Part shown: in pieces, positions 27,282-35,199 of the stretch | Layout of the letters: every line of letters begins with the position of its first letter | Position numbering within the stretch: position 1 is the first letter of the stretch | Source: Schumannella soli | GTDB lineage: Bacteria; Actinomycetota; Actinomycetes; Actinomycetales; Microbacteriaceae | Assembly: GCF_006517435.1 (NCBI RefSeq) | Contig: NZ_VHQG01000001.1 | Span: 1,150,563-1,214,562, forward strand | Length of the DNA: 64,000 nt | Direction: 5' to 3' | Made by a program: the position numbers and the translations under genes | Notes under the pieces: generated by a model | What the model was told of the DNA's origin: nothing | The model's database searches: none | What the model saw: the letters and a program-made list of their open reading frames with translations, nothing else

Positions 27282-28370
27282 TCAGACAAGCGCCGCGGCC
27301 CCGCTCGCGAGCAACTTCTCATCGAGACGGATCGCGACCTCATCGAGGTCGTCTTCGAAGAGATCCGCATAGACATCGAGCGTCATCGTCGCCGACGCGT
27401 GCCCAAGCATCCGCTGCACCGCTTTGACGTTGGCGCCGGCGCTGACCGCGAGGCTAGCTGCGGTGTGCCTGAGGTCGTGGGGTGTCATTCGTTCAAGACC
27501 CGCCCGCTTAACTGAGGTGCCGAACCAACCGGCGTCCGTCTTCGGTCGAAGTAGGCGTTGTCCCTTGCTACCCGTGAAGACCAAGTCGTTCGCCGTCTTG
27601 CCGTCGCAAGCTGCGGCGAACTGTTCAGCCAGAGACGGTGGGAACGGGACCGAACGCTGCTCATGCGACTTGGGGGTCCCGATCACGATCTCGCTTCCCA
27701 CCTCGACAGCGTTGAGACGCACTTCGAGACGCCTCCGCGCGAGGTCGATGTCGCAGCGTCGCAGAGCGGTGGCTTCTCCCCACCGCAGCCCGCAGTAGCT
27801 CAGCGTCAGAATGAACAGCTTCTGGTCGCCGACCTGCTCGGCCAGCTTGGCGACCTGTTCGGCGGAGAGGTAAATATGCGCACGCTTCCGCTTGCGCGGC
27901 AGCTTCACTCCGCGGGCGGGATTCGCCGCCAGTCGCCGATCGCGGATAGCCACATCCAGGATGGCTGCTAACACGCCAAATGCGCGGATGACCGTCGTAG
28001 CGCTTCGAGACTTCGACAGTTCCGAAACCCATCGCTGGACTTCGCTGTGCTGGACATCCGCGACGGACACCCGGCCCCAGCGGGGTTCGACATGAACGCG
28101 CCAGGCGATCTCTATCGAGCGGAACGCGGACGGCTTGAGATGAGTCTGGGTTTCGAGCCAGTCGGCGCCGAGCGTCTCGACTCGAGCGCGAGATGCGCTG
28201 ACGTCGACGAATTCGCCGCGAGCCTTCGAGACCTCGACCGAGGCCAGGTGGAGCTCCGCCTCCCGCTTGGTCTTGAACCCTCGTTTGTCGGTCTGGCGTC
28301 GGTCTGGGGTGCGGTATCGAACGCGGTATCGACGCCCCTGCTTCGTCTCGTAGGGCTCGATCGTGGCCAC
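27282..28370 (-). CDS. Tyrosine recombinase (phage-type integrase)
   Basis: A 362-residue integrase: an AP2-like arm-binding domain (ATIEPYETKQGRRYRVRYR), a SAM-like core-binding domain (residues 60-150) and the catalytic domain. Visible catalytic residues are Arg in CGLRWGEATALR, His-x-x-Arg in TPHDLRHTAASL, His in RMLGHASATMT and the Tyr nucleophile in LDVYADLFEDD. The GTG at 28370 is preferred over a TTG at 28385 because family members start at ATIEPYE. It should catalyse integration at and excision from the tRNA-Ser gene. Confidence 0.93.
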   Translation of the reverse strand: MATIEPYETKQGRRYRVRYRTPDRRQTDKRGFKTKREAELHLASVEVSKARGEFVDVSASRARVETLGADWLETQTHLKPSAFRSIEIAWRVHVEPRWGRVSVADVQHSEVQRWVSELSKSRSATTVIRAFGVLAAILDVAIRDRRLAANPARGVKLPRKRKRAHIYLSAEQVAKLAEQVGDQKLFILTLSYCGLRWGEATALRRCDIDLARRRLEVRLNAVEVGSEIVIGTPKSHEQRSVPFPPSLAEQFAAACDGKTANDLVFTGSKGQRLLRPKTDAGWFGTSVKRAGLERMTPHDLRHTAASLAVSAGANVKAVQRMLGHASATMTLDVYADLFEDDLDEVAIRLDEKLLASGAAALV

Positions 28371-28372
28371 TG

Positions 28373-28939
28373 CTACAACTCCCAACCCGCGGAAGTCAGG
28401 TACTTCCGAAGTTCGGTGATGTCGTTCTCGATTCCGGCGATGCGGCTGCGGCTTGCGGCGGCGAGTGCTTCCGGGCGTCCTGCTGCGTCTTCGATCGCGT
28501 CGGCTTTGCGGAGCCGGTCGAGCTCGCGGCGCTGCAGTTGCAGTTCTCGGAGCGCACGCAACTCGGCGCGATCGTTCCGTTCGGCGGCGCTTGATGCGAG
28601 GTGGTCGGAGTTGGGGCTTACTCCGATCCAGGCGTCGAACTCGCCGGCGGACATTCCGTCGAAGGCGGGGCCGAGGTTGGCGAGGTCGAGCGGGTCGTCT
28701 GGTCGGGCGATGGGGGCGAGCAGTGCGCTGAGGGGGACGCCGAGAACGCGGGCGATGTTGAGCACGATGCTGACGTCGAGTTTGGAGCGTCGGCCGGCCT
28801 CGATGTTCTCGAGGATCGCGGTCGTGATGCCGGTTCCTTCAAGTGCTTCGGCGAGGGCGGTGGGGCTGCGGTAGCCGCGAGCGCGGCGCGCGGCGGCGAT
28901 CCGTGCTCCGATGCTGCGTTCCGCCGCGTATTCCGCCAT
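28373..28939 (-). CDS. XRE-family repressor with C-terminal coiled coil
   Basis: 188 residues. An HTH_3 domain (SIGARIAAARRARGYRSPTA to AGRRSKLDVSIVLNIARVLG, residues 9-68) is followed by a Leu/Arg/Glu-rich coiled coil (residues 120-180). It ends 2 nt before the integrase start and diverges from the excisionase gene, the standard position for a lysogeny-type regulator. It most likely binds the inverted repeats at 28965-29019 and controls excision. Confidence 0.87.
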   Translation of the reverse strand: MAEYAAERSIGARIAAARRARGYRSPTALAEALEGTGITTAILENIEAGRRSKLDVSIVLNIARVLGVPLSALLAPIARPDDPLDLANLGPAFDGMSAGEFDAWIGVSPNSDHLASSAAERNDRAELRALRELQLQRRELDRLRKADAIEDAAGRPEALAAASRSRIAGIENDITELRKYLTSAGWEL

Positions 28940-28964
28940 TTCAACAGAGTACGTGAGCTTGGGG

Positions 28965-29019
28965 TTGTCAAAACGACTGGATAGTAGTTACCGTCGATAT
29001 GACAACGCAGGAGCGTTGT
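28965..29019. promoter_or_regulatory. Operator candidates between repressor and excisionase
   Basis: TTGTCA (28965-28970) and TGACAA (29000-29005) form an inverted repeat. ACAACGC-AGGA-GCGTTGT (29002-29019) is a perfect 7-bp palindrome with a 4-nt centre. The 103-bp region must hold both divergent promoters and is visibly richer in A+T than its surroundings. Confidence 0.55.
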
Positions 29020-29042
29020 GATTGTCGAAACAGCGGGAGTGA

Positions 29043-29249
29043 ATGATGGATGAGGACTTCATCAAGCCGGACGTGGTCGAGGAGCTGACCGGTATCAGGA
29101 CGCCGGCGCTGGCGCAGCTGCGCTACCGCGGAGAGGGGCCGCGGTTCTACAAGCCGACTCCGCGGACGGTGCTCTACAAGCGGTCGGAGGTTCTCGCGTG
29201 GGTCGAGGCGAGCGCGCAGAGCCGCACCGGCGAGGCTGCGATCGCGTGA
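29043..29249 (+). CDS. Excisionase / AlpA-like HTH protein
   Basis: 68 residues from a tandem ATGATG with GGGAG just upstream. The fold is a MerR-like HTH_17: IKPDVVEELTGIRTPALAQL, then RYRGEGPRFYKPTPRTVLYKRSEVLAWVEA, the standard excisionase layout. It would bend DNA at the attachment site or activate excision. It overlaps the next gene by GTGA. Confidence 0.85.
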   Translation: MMDEDFIKPDVVEELTGIRTPALAQLRYRGEGPRFYKPTPRTVLYKRSEVLAWVEASAQSRTGEAAIA

Positions 29250-29701
29250 TCCCGCCGCTGGCGGGACGGAGCGTGGATGTCGTGGGGCTGTTCGCTGCGA
29301 AGAAGTCCGTCATGGTGGCGGCTCAGCTCGGGCTCGGCCATCCGGCGACGCGTCTGCTCCTCCACATGGCGCTGGAGTGCTGGGACTTCGACGACAACCC
29401 CGCCGGCGCCGATCCGCTGCGCTACTTCGGTAGACGTGAGCTGTCGGCGATCGCGCTGGGCTACCTCGCGCCGGAGAACGGCACGAAGGCCGCGCACCAG
29501 GCGGTGAAGCGGGCCACGGCCGAGCTCATCGCACACGGGGCGATCCGCCGACTCCGAGTCGGAGGGAACGGGCGTGCTGCGGAGTACGAGCTGCTGCTGG
29601 ATGTGCGGCACATGCGCCGGGATCCGAAGAAGCCGATCCCGCTGCCGTTCCTCGCGCACGAAGGAGCCACCGAATGGCACGTCGACGACGCCCGCTTCTG
29701 A
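29246..29701 (+). CDS. Winged-helix-like hypothetical protein
   Basis: 151 residues from a GTG overlapping the excisionase stop. The middle (ELSAIALGYLAPENGTKAAHQAVKRATAELIAHGAIRRLRVGG in two parts) looks like a winged helix of the sort found in plasmid replication or primary regulator proteins, with a basic C-terminal strand (AAEYELLLDVRHMRRD). The next ORF begins inside its last 28 nt. It could be an initiator or a regulator; I cannot decide. Confidence 0.6.
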   Translation: MIPPLAGRSVDVVGLFAAKKSVMVAAQLGLGHPATRLLLHMALECWDFDDNPAGADPLRYFGRRELSAIALGYLAPENGTKAAHQAVKRATAELIAHGAIRRLRVGGNGRAAEYELLLDVRHMRRDPKKPIPLPFLAHEGATEWHVDDARF

Positions 29702-30126
29702 CGCGGGTTGAAGTACGCGCTGCGTACTGCGCAGGGGTACGCGTGCCGTACCGCGCAGGAGTACGCCAGGCGTACTTGCCAGGGGTACGCGCAGCGACCC
29801 CCTCAACAGGACAGGAAACAGCAATGAGCAGTTACGAAGCAGGACGCGCACGAGCCGGGAGCGGATCTTCCGCTCTCCGGGTCTTCCGAAGTGAGGAACT
29901 TCGGAACTCCCGTAGTCACGAAGAGCCGAAGACCCGAACTACCGGAGGCGCGATGGGCCGGAGTGCGGGAGTCGCGGAGTCGCGGACTTCCGCAGTCGCG
30001 AAGGAGCGACGTGCGGGAGCCCCGAAGTCGCGAAGCGCGGAGGTGCGGAACTCCCGAAGTGCGGAGGTGCGGAACTCCCGAAGTGCGGGAGGTCGGTTCT
30101 TGGTGATCGCGGGGGTGCTGCGATGA
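29674..30126 (+). CDS. Arg/Ser-rich protein built from 24-nt (8-residue) repeats
   Basis: 150 residues starting inside the previous gene, with a near-ideal GAAGGAG 7 nt before the ATG, and ending in an ATGA overlap with parA. Near the start an 8-residue unit recurs as VRAAYCAG, VRVPYRAG, VRQAYLPG, VRAATP; near the end SAEVRNSR occurs twice exactly. The protein is very basic and probably disordered. An internal ATG at 29824 also has a plausible site. Opposed: the composition could reflect non-coding repeats. Coupling at both ends argues for translation. Confidence 0.45.
   Translation: MARRRRPLLTRVEVRAAYCAGVRVPYRAGVRQAYLPGVRAATPSTGQETAMSSYEAGRARAGSGSSALRVFRSEELRNSRSHEEPKTRTTGGAMGRSAGVAESRTSAVAKERRAGAPKSRSAEVRNSRSAEVRNSRSAGGRFLVIAGVLR
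29713..30084. repeat. Two clusters of 24-bp direct repeats with inverted GTAC words
   Basis: GTAC occurs at 29713, 29737, 29761 and 29785, exactly 24 bp apart, and again 11 bp into each of the first three units, making short palindromes such as GTACGCGCTGCGTAC and GTACGCCAGGCGTAC. A second cluster has one 24-bp unit twice in perfect tandem (30037-30060, 30061-30084) containing GGAACTCCCGAAGT. They may be iterons or ParA-system centromere sites as well as codons. Confidence 0.7.
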
Positions 30127-30764
30127 GGATCGTCGCGGTTGCGAACCAGAAGGGCGGCGCGGGGAAGACCACCACGACGATGAACCTCGCCGCGGTCGCG
30201 GCGGAGCATTCGAGGGTGCTGGTGGTCGATGTCGATCCGCAGCAGTCGACGACCTGGTGGGCCGACACCGCCGGCGACGCTCTGCCGTTCGACTTCGCCG
30301 CCGAGGTCGACGCCGCACATCTGGCGCGGATGCGGGACCTGCCTTACGACGTGATCTTCGTCGATACCCCGGGCAATCTCACCGACTCCGCGATCCTGGA
30401 ATCGGTGCTCGAGGTGGCGGACTTCGTGATCGTCCCGACTGAGGCGGAGGCGCTGTGCGTGCCGCCGATGGTGCGCACGATCCAGCAGCTGATCGAACCG
30501 GCCGGGACGCCGTTCCGGGTGCTGCTGAGCAAGGTCGACATGCGCACGGCCGGGCAGCTCGAGGGCGCCGAGGAGCTGATCGAGACCATCGGGCTGCCGC
30601 GCTTCACGAGGGCGATCCGCCGCTACAAGATCCACGCGGACGCTCCCATCGACGGCACCGTCGTCACCCAGTACCCGGAGTCCCGGCAGACCGCGAAAGC
30701 GATCGACGACTACCGTGCGGTCGCGCTCGAGCTGATGTCGATCTGGGCCCACGAGGCGCCCTGA
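30123..30764 (+). CDS. parA: ParA-family partition ATPase
   Basis: 213 residues, the short ParA form without an N-terminal HTH. Deviant Walker A NQKGGAGKTTTTMNLA (residues 8-23), VVDVDPQQSTTWW, Walker B-like VIFVDTPGN and PTEAEALCVPPM are all present. It should position or stabilise the excised circle. The ATG overlaps the repeat ORF and its stop overlaps the next start (TGATG). Confidence 0.93.
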   Translation: MRIVAVANQKGGAGKTTTTMNLAAVAAEHSRVLVVDVDPQQSTTWWADTAGDALPFDFAAEVDAAHLARMRDLPYDVIFVDTPGNLTDSAILESVLEVADFVIVPTEAEALCVPPMVRTIQQLIEPAGTPFRVLLSKVDMRTAGQLEGAEELIETIGLPRFTRAIRRYKIHADAPIDGTVVTQYPESRQTAKAIDDYRAVALELMSIWAHEAP

Positions 30765-31168
30765 TGGCCCGCCGCAACCTCGGCGACCTCGTCGGCAACC
30801 TCCCCACCCGAGAGCCCGCGTCGGCGACGCCGGTGGAGCCCGCCGAGGTGGCTCCGGAGGCACCCGGCGAGGTGGCCTCTGAGGCTGCCGAGGGGAAGCC
30901 GAAGAAGGCCACGGCGAAGCCCGCGAAGAGCTCGCCGACGGCGCCGGATTCGGTCGCGTATTACGCCACGCTCATCCGGAAGGACACTCGGCTGCGGGAG
31001 GACCAGATCGAGCGGCTGACGATCCTGGCCCGGCGCCTGAATCGGGCGAAGACCGAGGGGCCGCGGATCACCGAGAACACGATCATCCGCATCGGTGTCG
31101 ACCTCGCGCTCGACCAGTACGAGCGCGACCAGCCTGGCAGCACGGGGTCGAAGCGGATCTGGGCATGA
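30764..31168 (+). CDS. ParB-like / ribbon-helix-helix partner of ParA
   Basis: 134 residues. The first 60 are Ala/Pro/Glu-rich; residues 62-120 read VAYYATLIRKDTRLREDQIE to RITENTIIRIGVDLALDQYE, a pattern of strand, helix, helix as in RHH-type DNA-binding partners. TGATG coupling to parA supports a partition pair. The DNA target may be the 24-bp repeats upstream or the inverted repeats downstream. Confidence 0.72.
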   Translation: MARRNLGDLVGNLPTREPASATPVEPAEVAPEAPGEVASEAAEGKPKKATAKPAKSSPTAPDSVAYYATLIRKDTRLREDQIERLTILARRLNRAKTEGPRITENTIIRIGVDLALDQYERDQPGSTGSKRIWA

Positions 31169-31232
31169 GCAACCTTCGACCCGAAGTTGAGGTCAATTCG
31201 CGACACATGTCGGACGGTGCGCGTGTCGGTCT

Positions 31233-31446
31233 ACCCCCGTATGGGGGTGAACCGATTGGGTGTCTCGGGTGTGCCGGGCTTCTTCGTTTGGTCGTTCGCC
31301 GGGTGCGAAGGGGTGAACGAAGGGTTTCGGGGCGCACTTGCCTGTGTTCCCGGCCACCTCTCGCTGCGCTCGCGGTCCAACCTCCGCCCCTCAGCAACAA
31401 GTTGATTCGGGACAGAGGTTGGACCGGTCAGGTGGCCGGGAACACA
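31233..31446. other. Complex inverted-repeat region, candidate oriT or replication origin
   Basis: A 6-bp hairpin ACCCCC-GTAT-GGGGGT lies at 31233-31248. Then two nested perfect inverted repeats: outer TGTGTTCCCGGCCACCT (31343-31359) with its complement at 31430-31446, inner GGTCCAACCTC (31374-31384) with GAGGTTGGACC (31415-31425). They enclose CAACAAGTTGATTCGGGACA. The region is between parA genes and transfer genes, where oriT or the circular element's origin is expected. Confidence 0.5.
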
Positions 31447-31496
31447 GACAAATGCAAGCGATGGAAGAGAAAAAACTGGCGAACGGAGTGAGCTCG

Positions 31497-32222
31497 ATGG
31501 TTCAGGTGACGAGTCGCGATGAGGCGATGCTCGACTGGCTGCGGGTGGTTCGGATGGCCGACATGGAGGCCGTCCGGTGGGCTCTGGTGGGGATGAGTCT
31601 CGACACCGTCGAGCGCGCCCCGGTCGGCGTGCGGGCGGCGCAGCTGTGGGTGTCACGGATGCTGCAGGTGGGGCTGATCGATCGGGCCCGGCCGGCGTTC
31701 CGGCAGGGGTCGGTGGTGTGGCCGAAGGACACGACGTCGGGTCGGGTTCCGGACCTGTTCCGTCAGACCGCGCGGCACGATCTCGCGGTCTCGGCGGTGT
31801 CGGCCCGGTACCTCGCCCGCGGCTACGAATGGCGTCGCGACCGCCGCCCGATCACCCGCCGCGATCACCAGGCGGACGGCGTCGCGATCCTGGGCGGGCA
31901 GGCGGAGCTGGTCGAGGTGGAGCTGACGCCGAAGACCCCGATCCGCTACAAGGCCATCCACTCCAACCACGGCGAACGCCTCACCCGCGAGGGCTACACC
32001 CGGGTGGTCTATCTCGCGACGCCGGGGGCGTGCCGGTTAGCGATGAAGGAAGCCGACCGGTGGCTGTTCCGCGACGTCCGCCCCCGCGTCGTCGCGGCGC
32101 CCGTGATGGACGCCCGCGGCGCCTGGAGCGGCGAGCCGGATGCGCCGTGGGCCGAGAATCTGATGCCGCCGGCGCCCCCGGACGATGCGGGGACGCCGGC
32201 GCTCTGGGAGGGGATCGCCTGA
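31497..32222 (+). CDS. Replic_Relax-like protein (possible nickase or accessory transfer protein)
   Basis: 241 residues. An N-terminal winged-helix-like segment (TSRDEAMLDWLRVVRMADME to VSRMLQVGLIDRA) is followed by an alpha/beta domain with D127, then ELVEVELTPKTPIRY (E137, E140, E142, K146), resembling a PD-(D/E)XK core as in replication-relaxation family proteins of actinobacterial plasmids. GGAG lies 8 nt before the ATG. It directly follows the inverted-repeat region. The assignment rests on pattern only. Confidence 0.5.
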   Translation: MVQVTSRDEAMLDWLRVVRMADMEAVRWALVGMSLDTVERAPVGVRAAQLWVSRMLQVGLIDRARPAFRQGSVVWPKDTTSGRVPDLFRQTARHDLAVSAVSARYLARGYEWRRDRRPITRRDHQADGVAILGGQAELVEVELTPKTPIRYKAIHSNHGERLTREGYTRVVYLATPGACRLAMKEADRWLFRDVRPRVVAAPVMDARGAWSGEPDAPWAENLMPPAPPDDAGTPALWEGIA

Positions 32223-32230
32223 TGGCTACC

Positions 32231-33055
32231 TCAGACCAGACGCTCCACATCGACCAGCGTCGACACCCGATCACCGCGCACCCCGTGCTCGGGGTTCCCG
32301 AGCACACCAAGAGGACGGTCGAGGGCGTGCGCGGCGACGGCGGTGCGGTAGGCGGATGTGCCGGGGCGGGCGTCGGCGACGATGACCTTCTCGGCGATCG
32401 CGGCGAGCAGCACCGGGGTGCGGACCTGTGCGGCGATGACCGCCGGCAGGTAGGGCGGGTTCTCACTCACCACCACCTCGCCGGGTCGTGGCTCGAGCTG
32501 ACGGAGCGTTGTCGCGACGCTCACCAGACGACCCTCGACGGCGCGGATGGATTCGGCGGCGAGCTCGTCGACACCACGTCGCGCTGCGGCGGCGACCGTC
32601 CGGCCGGACTGGGCGGTCTTCGTCGCGGTCTCGACGATCTCGTGTCGCAGCTGCGCATCCGGGCGCGTCCCACCGGTGATCACCACCGGTTCCTCGCCGA
32701 GCAGACCTGCGTCGCCCGCGACCCAGAGGATCAGCGGCGCGGCAGCGCCGAGCCGACCCAGCCCCGCCGGATAGCGGGCATCGACCGGCGTCAGGAGGGT
32801 GAGTCCGTCGTGGGCGGTGGAGGTGAGTACCGAGGCGACGAGACCCGGGTTCACCAGGGTCCGCACCCGGAAGGCGACCTCGTCCGGGAGACCGGTGTCA
32901 GTGCCGTCGAGGCAGCGGCCGATCACCTCGTCAGCGGGCGCCGCTTTGAGGGCGTGGCCGATGTGGCGGTTGCCGCTCAGCCCGGCGCAGGCGAGCGCGA
33001 CACGGGCGCTGGTATCGGGTTCGGGCAGACGGGCGTGAGCGTGAAGGGAGATCAT
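32231..33055 (-). CDS. DprA/Smf-like protein
   Basis: 274 residues from the ATG at 33055 (GAGGAG upstream). The order matches DprA: a helical start (RVALACAGLSGNRHIGHAL), LLTPVDARYPAGLGRLGAAAPLILWVAGD, then a Rossmann domain with VVITGGTRPDA, ARRGVDELAAESIRAVEG and SENPPY. The usual GSR is ITGGTR. DprA loads RecA on incoming single strands. It is the only minus-strand gene in the ICE core, opposed to the transfer operon. The 263 bases upstream hold its promoter and that of the coupling-protein gene; I see no clear -10/-35 pair. Confidence 0.78.
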   Translation of the reverse strand: MISLHAHARLPEPDTSARVALACAGLSGNRHIGHALKAAPADEVIGRCLDGTDTGLPDEVAFRVRTLVNPGLVASVLTSTAHDGLTLLTPVDARYPAGLGRLGAAAPLILWVAGDAGLLGEEPVVITGGTRPDAQLRHEIVETATKTAQSGRTVAAAARRGVDELAAESIRAVEGRLVSVATTLRQLEPRPGEVVVSENPPYLPAVIAAQVRTPVLLAAIAEKVIVADARPGTSAYRTAVAAHALDRPLGVLGNPEHGVRGDRVSTLVDVERLV

Positions 33056-33318
33056 CACGCGCTCCTCTCGGATCAACTTTTTTGTTTGCCTTCCGGCACC
33101 GAGATCGAGTGCGACGGGACGCCGCGAAGCGCCGCCGCGTTCGGGGGAAATAAGCCCGCAGGGCGCGCCCGTAACGCAAGGAGCGCAGTCAAGGACCGAG
33201 CTACGATCGACCGCCGGAAAGGTCAAACCCCGGCCCACCGGGCCGGCATCAACACCCGCGCCTGCTCCGTCAGGCGCCGACCGGCCGAAGGCCGTGCGTC
33301 CGTCAGCGCGGTGACGGT

Positions 33319-35199
33319 ATGACCGGCACCGCCGCGCCCGCCCGGCAGGGCACCGACGCCGACCCTGTCGGCGGCGGCATCGAACGCCTCGCTGCGATCG
33401 TGATCGCCGCGGCCGCGATCCTCACCGTCCTCCCGCTGCTCATCCCCGTCGCTGCGACCCGCATCGCGGGGGAGGGGATCGCGACCCGGGCCTGGTTCTG
33501 GATCCGTCCCCGCTGGCAGCTCCCCACCGCTCTCGCCGGCGTGATCGCCGTGGTCGGCCTCACCGCAGTCGAGGTGGTGCTGGTGGTACACGGGGTCGAG
33601 GACGGGACGGTCACCAAGTCCTGGGACACCGTGAACGCGGTGGTCCCGTGGCTGGTGGTGAACTTCTTCGCCGGGGCGCTGCTGCTGCCGGCGGCGTGGA
33701 TGCTGCGCCGCACGCAGATCGCCCGCCTGGTTCGCACGCGGCGAATCTCAGATGTCATGAACCAGGCCCGCATCGAGACCGCCCGCAAGGTCGCCGCCGA
33801 CGCTACCGCCGCCCACCGGATCGGCATCCGGTTGAACACGGTCACCGGGAAGATCACCGGCGCCACCGACCGCGTTCTCACCGCACCTCACCGGCTCGGC
33901 GATCAGGCCGCGTTCGCGGTCACCGTCGCCCCGACGGTGACGACCGCCGCGGACCGGTTCCGTGACATCCGCACCGTCCGCGACTGGATCAACGACCCCG
34001 CCCGGATGATCGTCCTCCCCGACACCTCCTCCGCCGTCCGTGCCCTGGTGATCGCGGAGTCCGGGTCGGGGAAGACGGTGCTTCTGAACGGGATGATCCT
34101 CTGCGCCCTCGACTACGGCTGGCCGGTGTTCTTCCTCGACGCCAAGGGCGACCCCGCAGACGCCACCCACCTCGCCGCCCTCGCCCGCGCCCAGGGCAAG
34201 ACCGCCGGCGTCGCGGGGGAGTGGAACCTCTTCAACGGCACCGCCGACCAGATCACCGCGAAGCTCATGCGCCTCATGCCCTCACCGGACGGCGCGAACC
34301 AGCACTACCTCGACGAGATCCGCGGCGTCCTTCAAGCCGTCCAAGACCAGACCCCCGTGGCCGGCATCGACGACCTCCGCGACCGCCTCCTCAACCCCGG
34401 CGGACATGTCCGGGATCAGTACGACCTGCAGATGGTCAACCACCCCGTCGACCGCGACGGCACCACCGCCGGCGAACGCGCCCTCCAGGCGCTCCTCGTC
34501 GCGCTCCGACCGCTCGAGCCGTGGCTCAGCGAGACCGGGTGGACCTACGACCAGCCCGCGGGCGACATCACCATCGTCCCCCTCTCCCCGGTCGACGACG
34601 CTCAAGCCCGCCTCGGCGACCTGCTCCTGCTGGATCTGCGGAACTTCCTCGGCACCCGGCTTCGCCGTGGCGACAAGACCCCGGTCCTCGTCGTTGTCGA
34701 CGAGTTCCCGCAGCTGGTCACCGACACCTCCGACCCCGGCGACACCGCCGGCTCCCTCTTCGAGACCGCCCGCTCCGCCGGCGTCGGGCTCGTGCTGGCG
34801 ACGCAGTCGCCGGCGGGCCTGTCGAACGACGAGACCCGACGCCGACGTGCGCTGACCTCGGGTGCGGCGCTGATCTTCGGCCGCTCCAAAGACCCGGAGG
34901 ACGTGGTCCAGTACGCGGGCACGGTCATGCAGATGGAAGCCGCCGGCAGCGCCCAAGGCGACGAGCTCCGCTCCGCCCGCGCCCAGCACACCTGGGTCAT
35001 TCCACCCCAGGACGTCCGCGAAGCCGCCGACGGCGCCTTCTGGCTCGTCCAAGCCGGAGCCATCGCCCCCTTCCGGGCGCTCCCGCAAGCCAAACCCGTC
35101 ACCCCGGAACCCGAGCCTGCAACTGCCGACGAGCAGGAGCCGGAGATCGAGCCGGGGAATTCAGACATCGAGACCGATCAGGAAGAAGGAAGCGAATGA
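33319..35199 (+). CDS. VirD4/TraG-like type IV coupling protein
   Basis: 626 residues. Three membrane helices (about 21-43, 68-90, 107-127), then a RecA-like ATPase: Walker A AESGSGKTVLLN (about 246-257), FFLDAKGDP, Walker B PVLVVVDEFPQL (about 455-466), VLATQSPAGL. An acidic tail of about 35 residues follows. It should recruit the transferred DNA-protein complex to the channel. First gene of the transfer operon; stop overlaps the next start (ATGA). Confidence 0.87.
   Translation: MTGTAAPARQGTDADPVGGGIERLAAIVIAAAAILTVLPLLIPVAATRIAGEGIATRAWFWIRPRWQLPTALAGVIAVVGLTAVEVVLVVHGVEDGTVTKSWDTVNAVVPWLVVNFFAGALLLPAAWMLRRTQIARLVRTRRISDVMNQARIETARKVAADATAAHRIGIRLNTVTGKITGATDRVLTAPHRLGDQAAFAVTVAPTVTTAADRFRDIRTVRDWINDPARMIVLPDTSSAVRALVIAESGSGKTVLLNGMILCALDYGWPVFFLDAKGDPADATHLAALARAQGKTAGVAGEWNLFNGTADQITAKLMRLMPSPDGANQHYLDEIRGVLQAVQDQTPVAGIDDLRDRLLNPGGHVRDQYDLQMVNHPVDRDGTTAGERALQALLVALRPLEPWLSETGWTYDQPAGDITIVPLSPVDDAQARLGDLLLLDLRNFLGTRLRRGDKTPVLVVVDEFPQLVTDTSDPGDTAGSLFETARSAGVGLVLATQSPAGLSNDETRRRRALTSGAALIFGRSKDPEDVVQYAGTVMQMEAAGSAQGDELRSARAQHTWVIPPQDVREAADGAFWLVQAGAIAPFRALPQAKPVTPEPEPATADEQEPEIEPGNSDIETDQEEGSE

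Noticed and set aside
29713-29796. GTAC repeat cluster considered as a CRISPR array
   Set aside because: Units are 24 bp without unique spacers and no cas genes are near.
31165-31491. 108-codon ORF beginning in an ATGA overlap with the ParB-like partner
   Set aside because: It runs straight through the hairpin and nested inverted repeats, has odd composition (Cys/Arg/Leu with no pattern) and no ribosome site; the DNA structure explains the region better.
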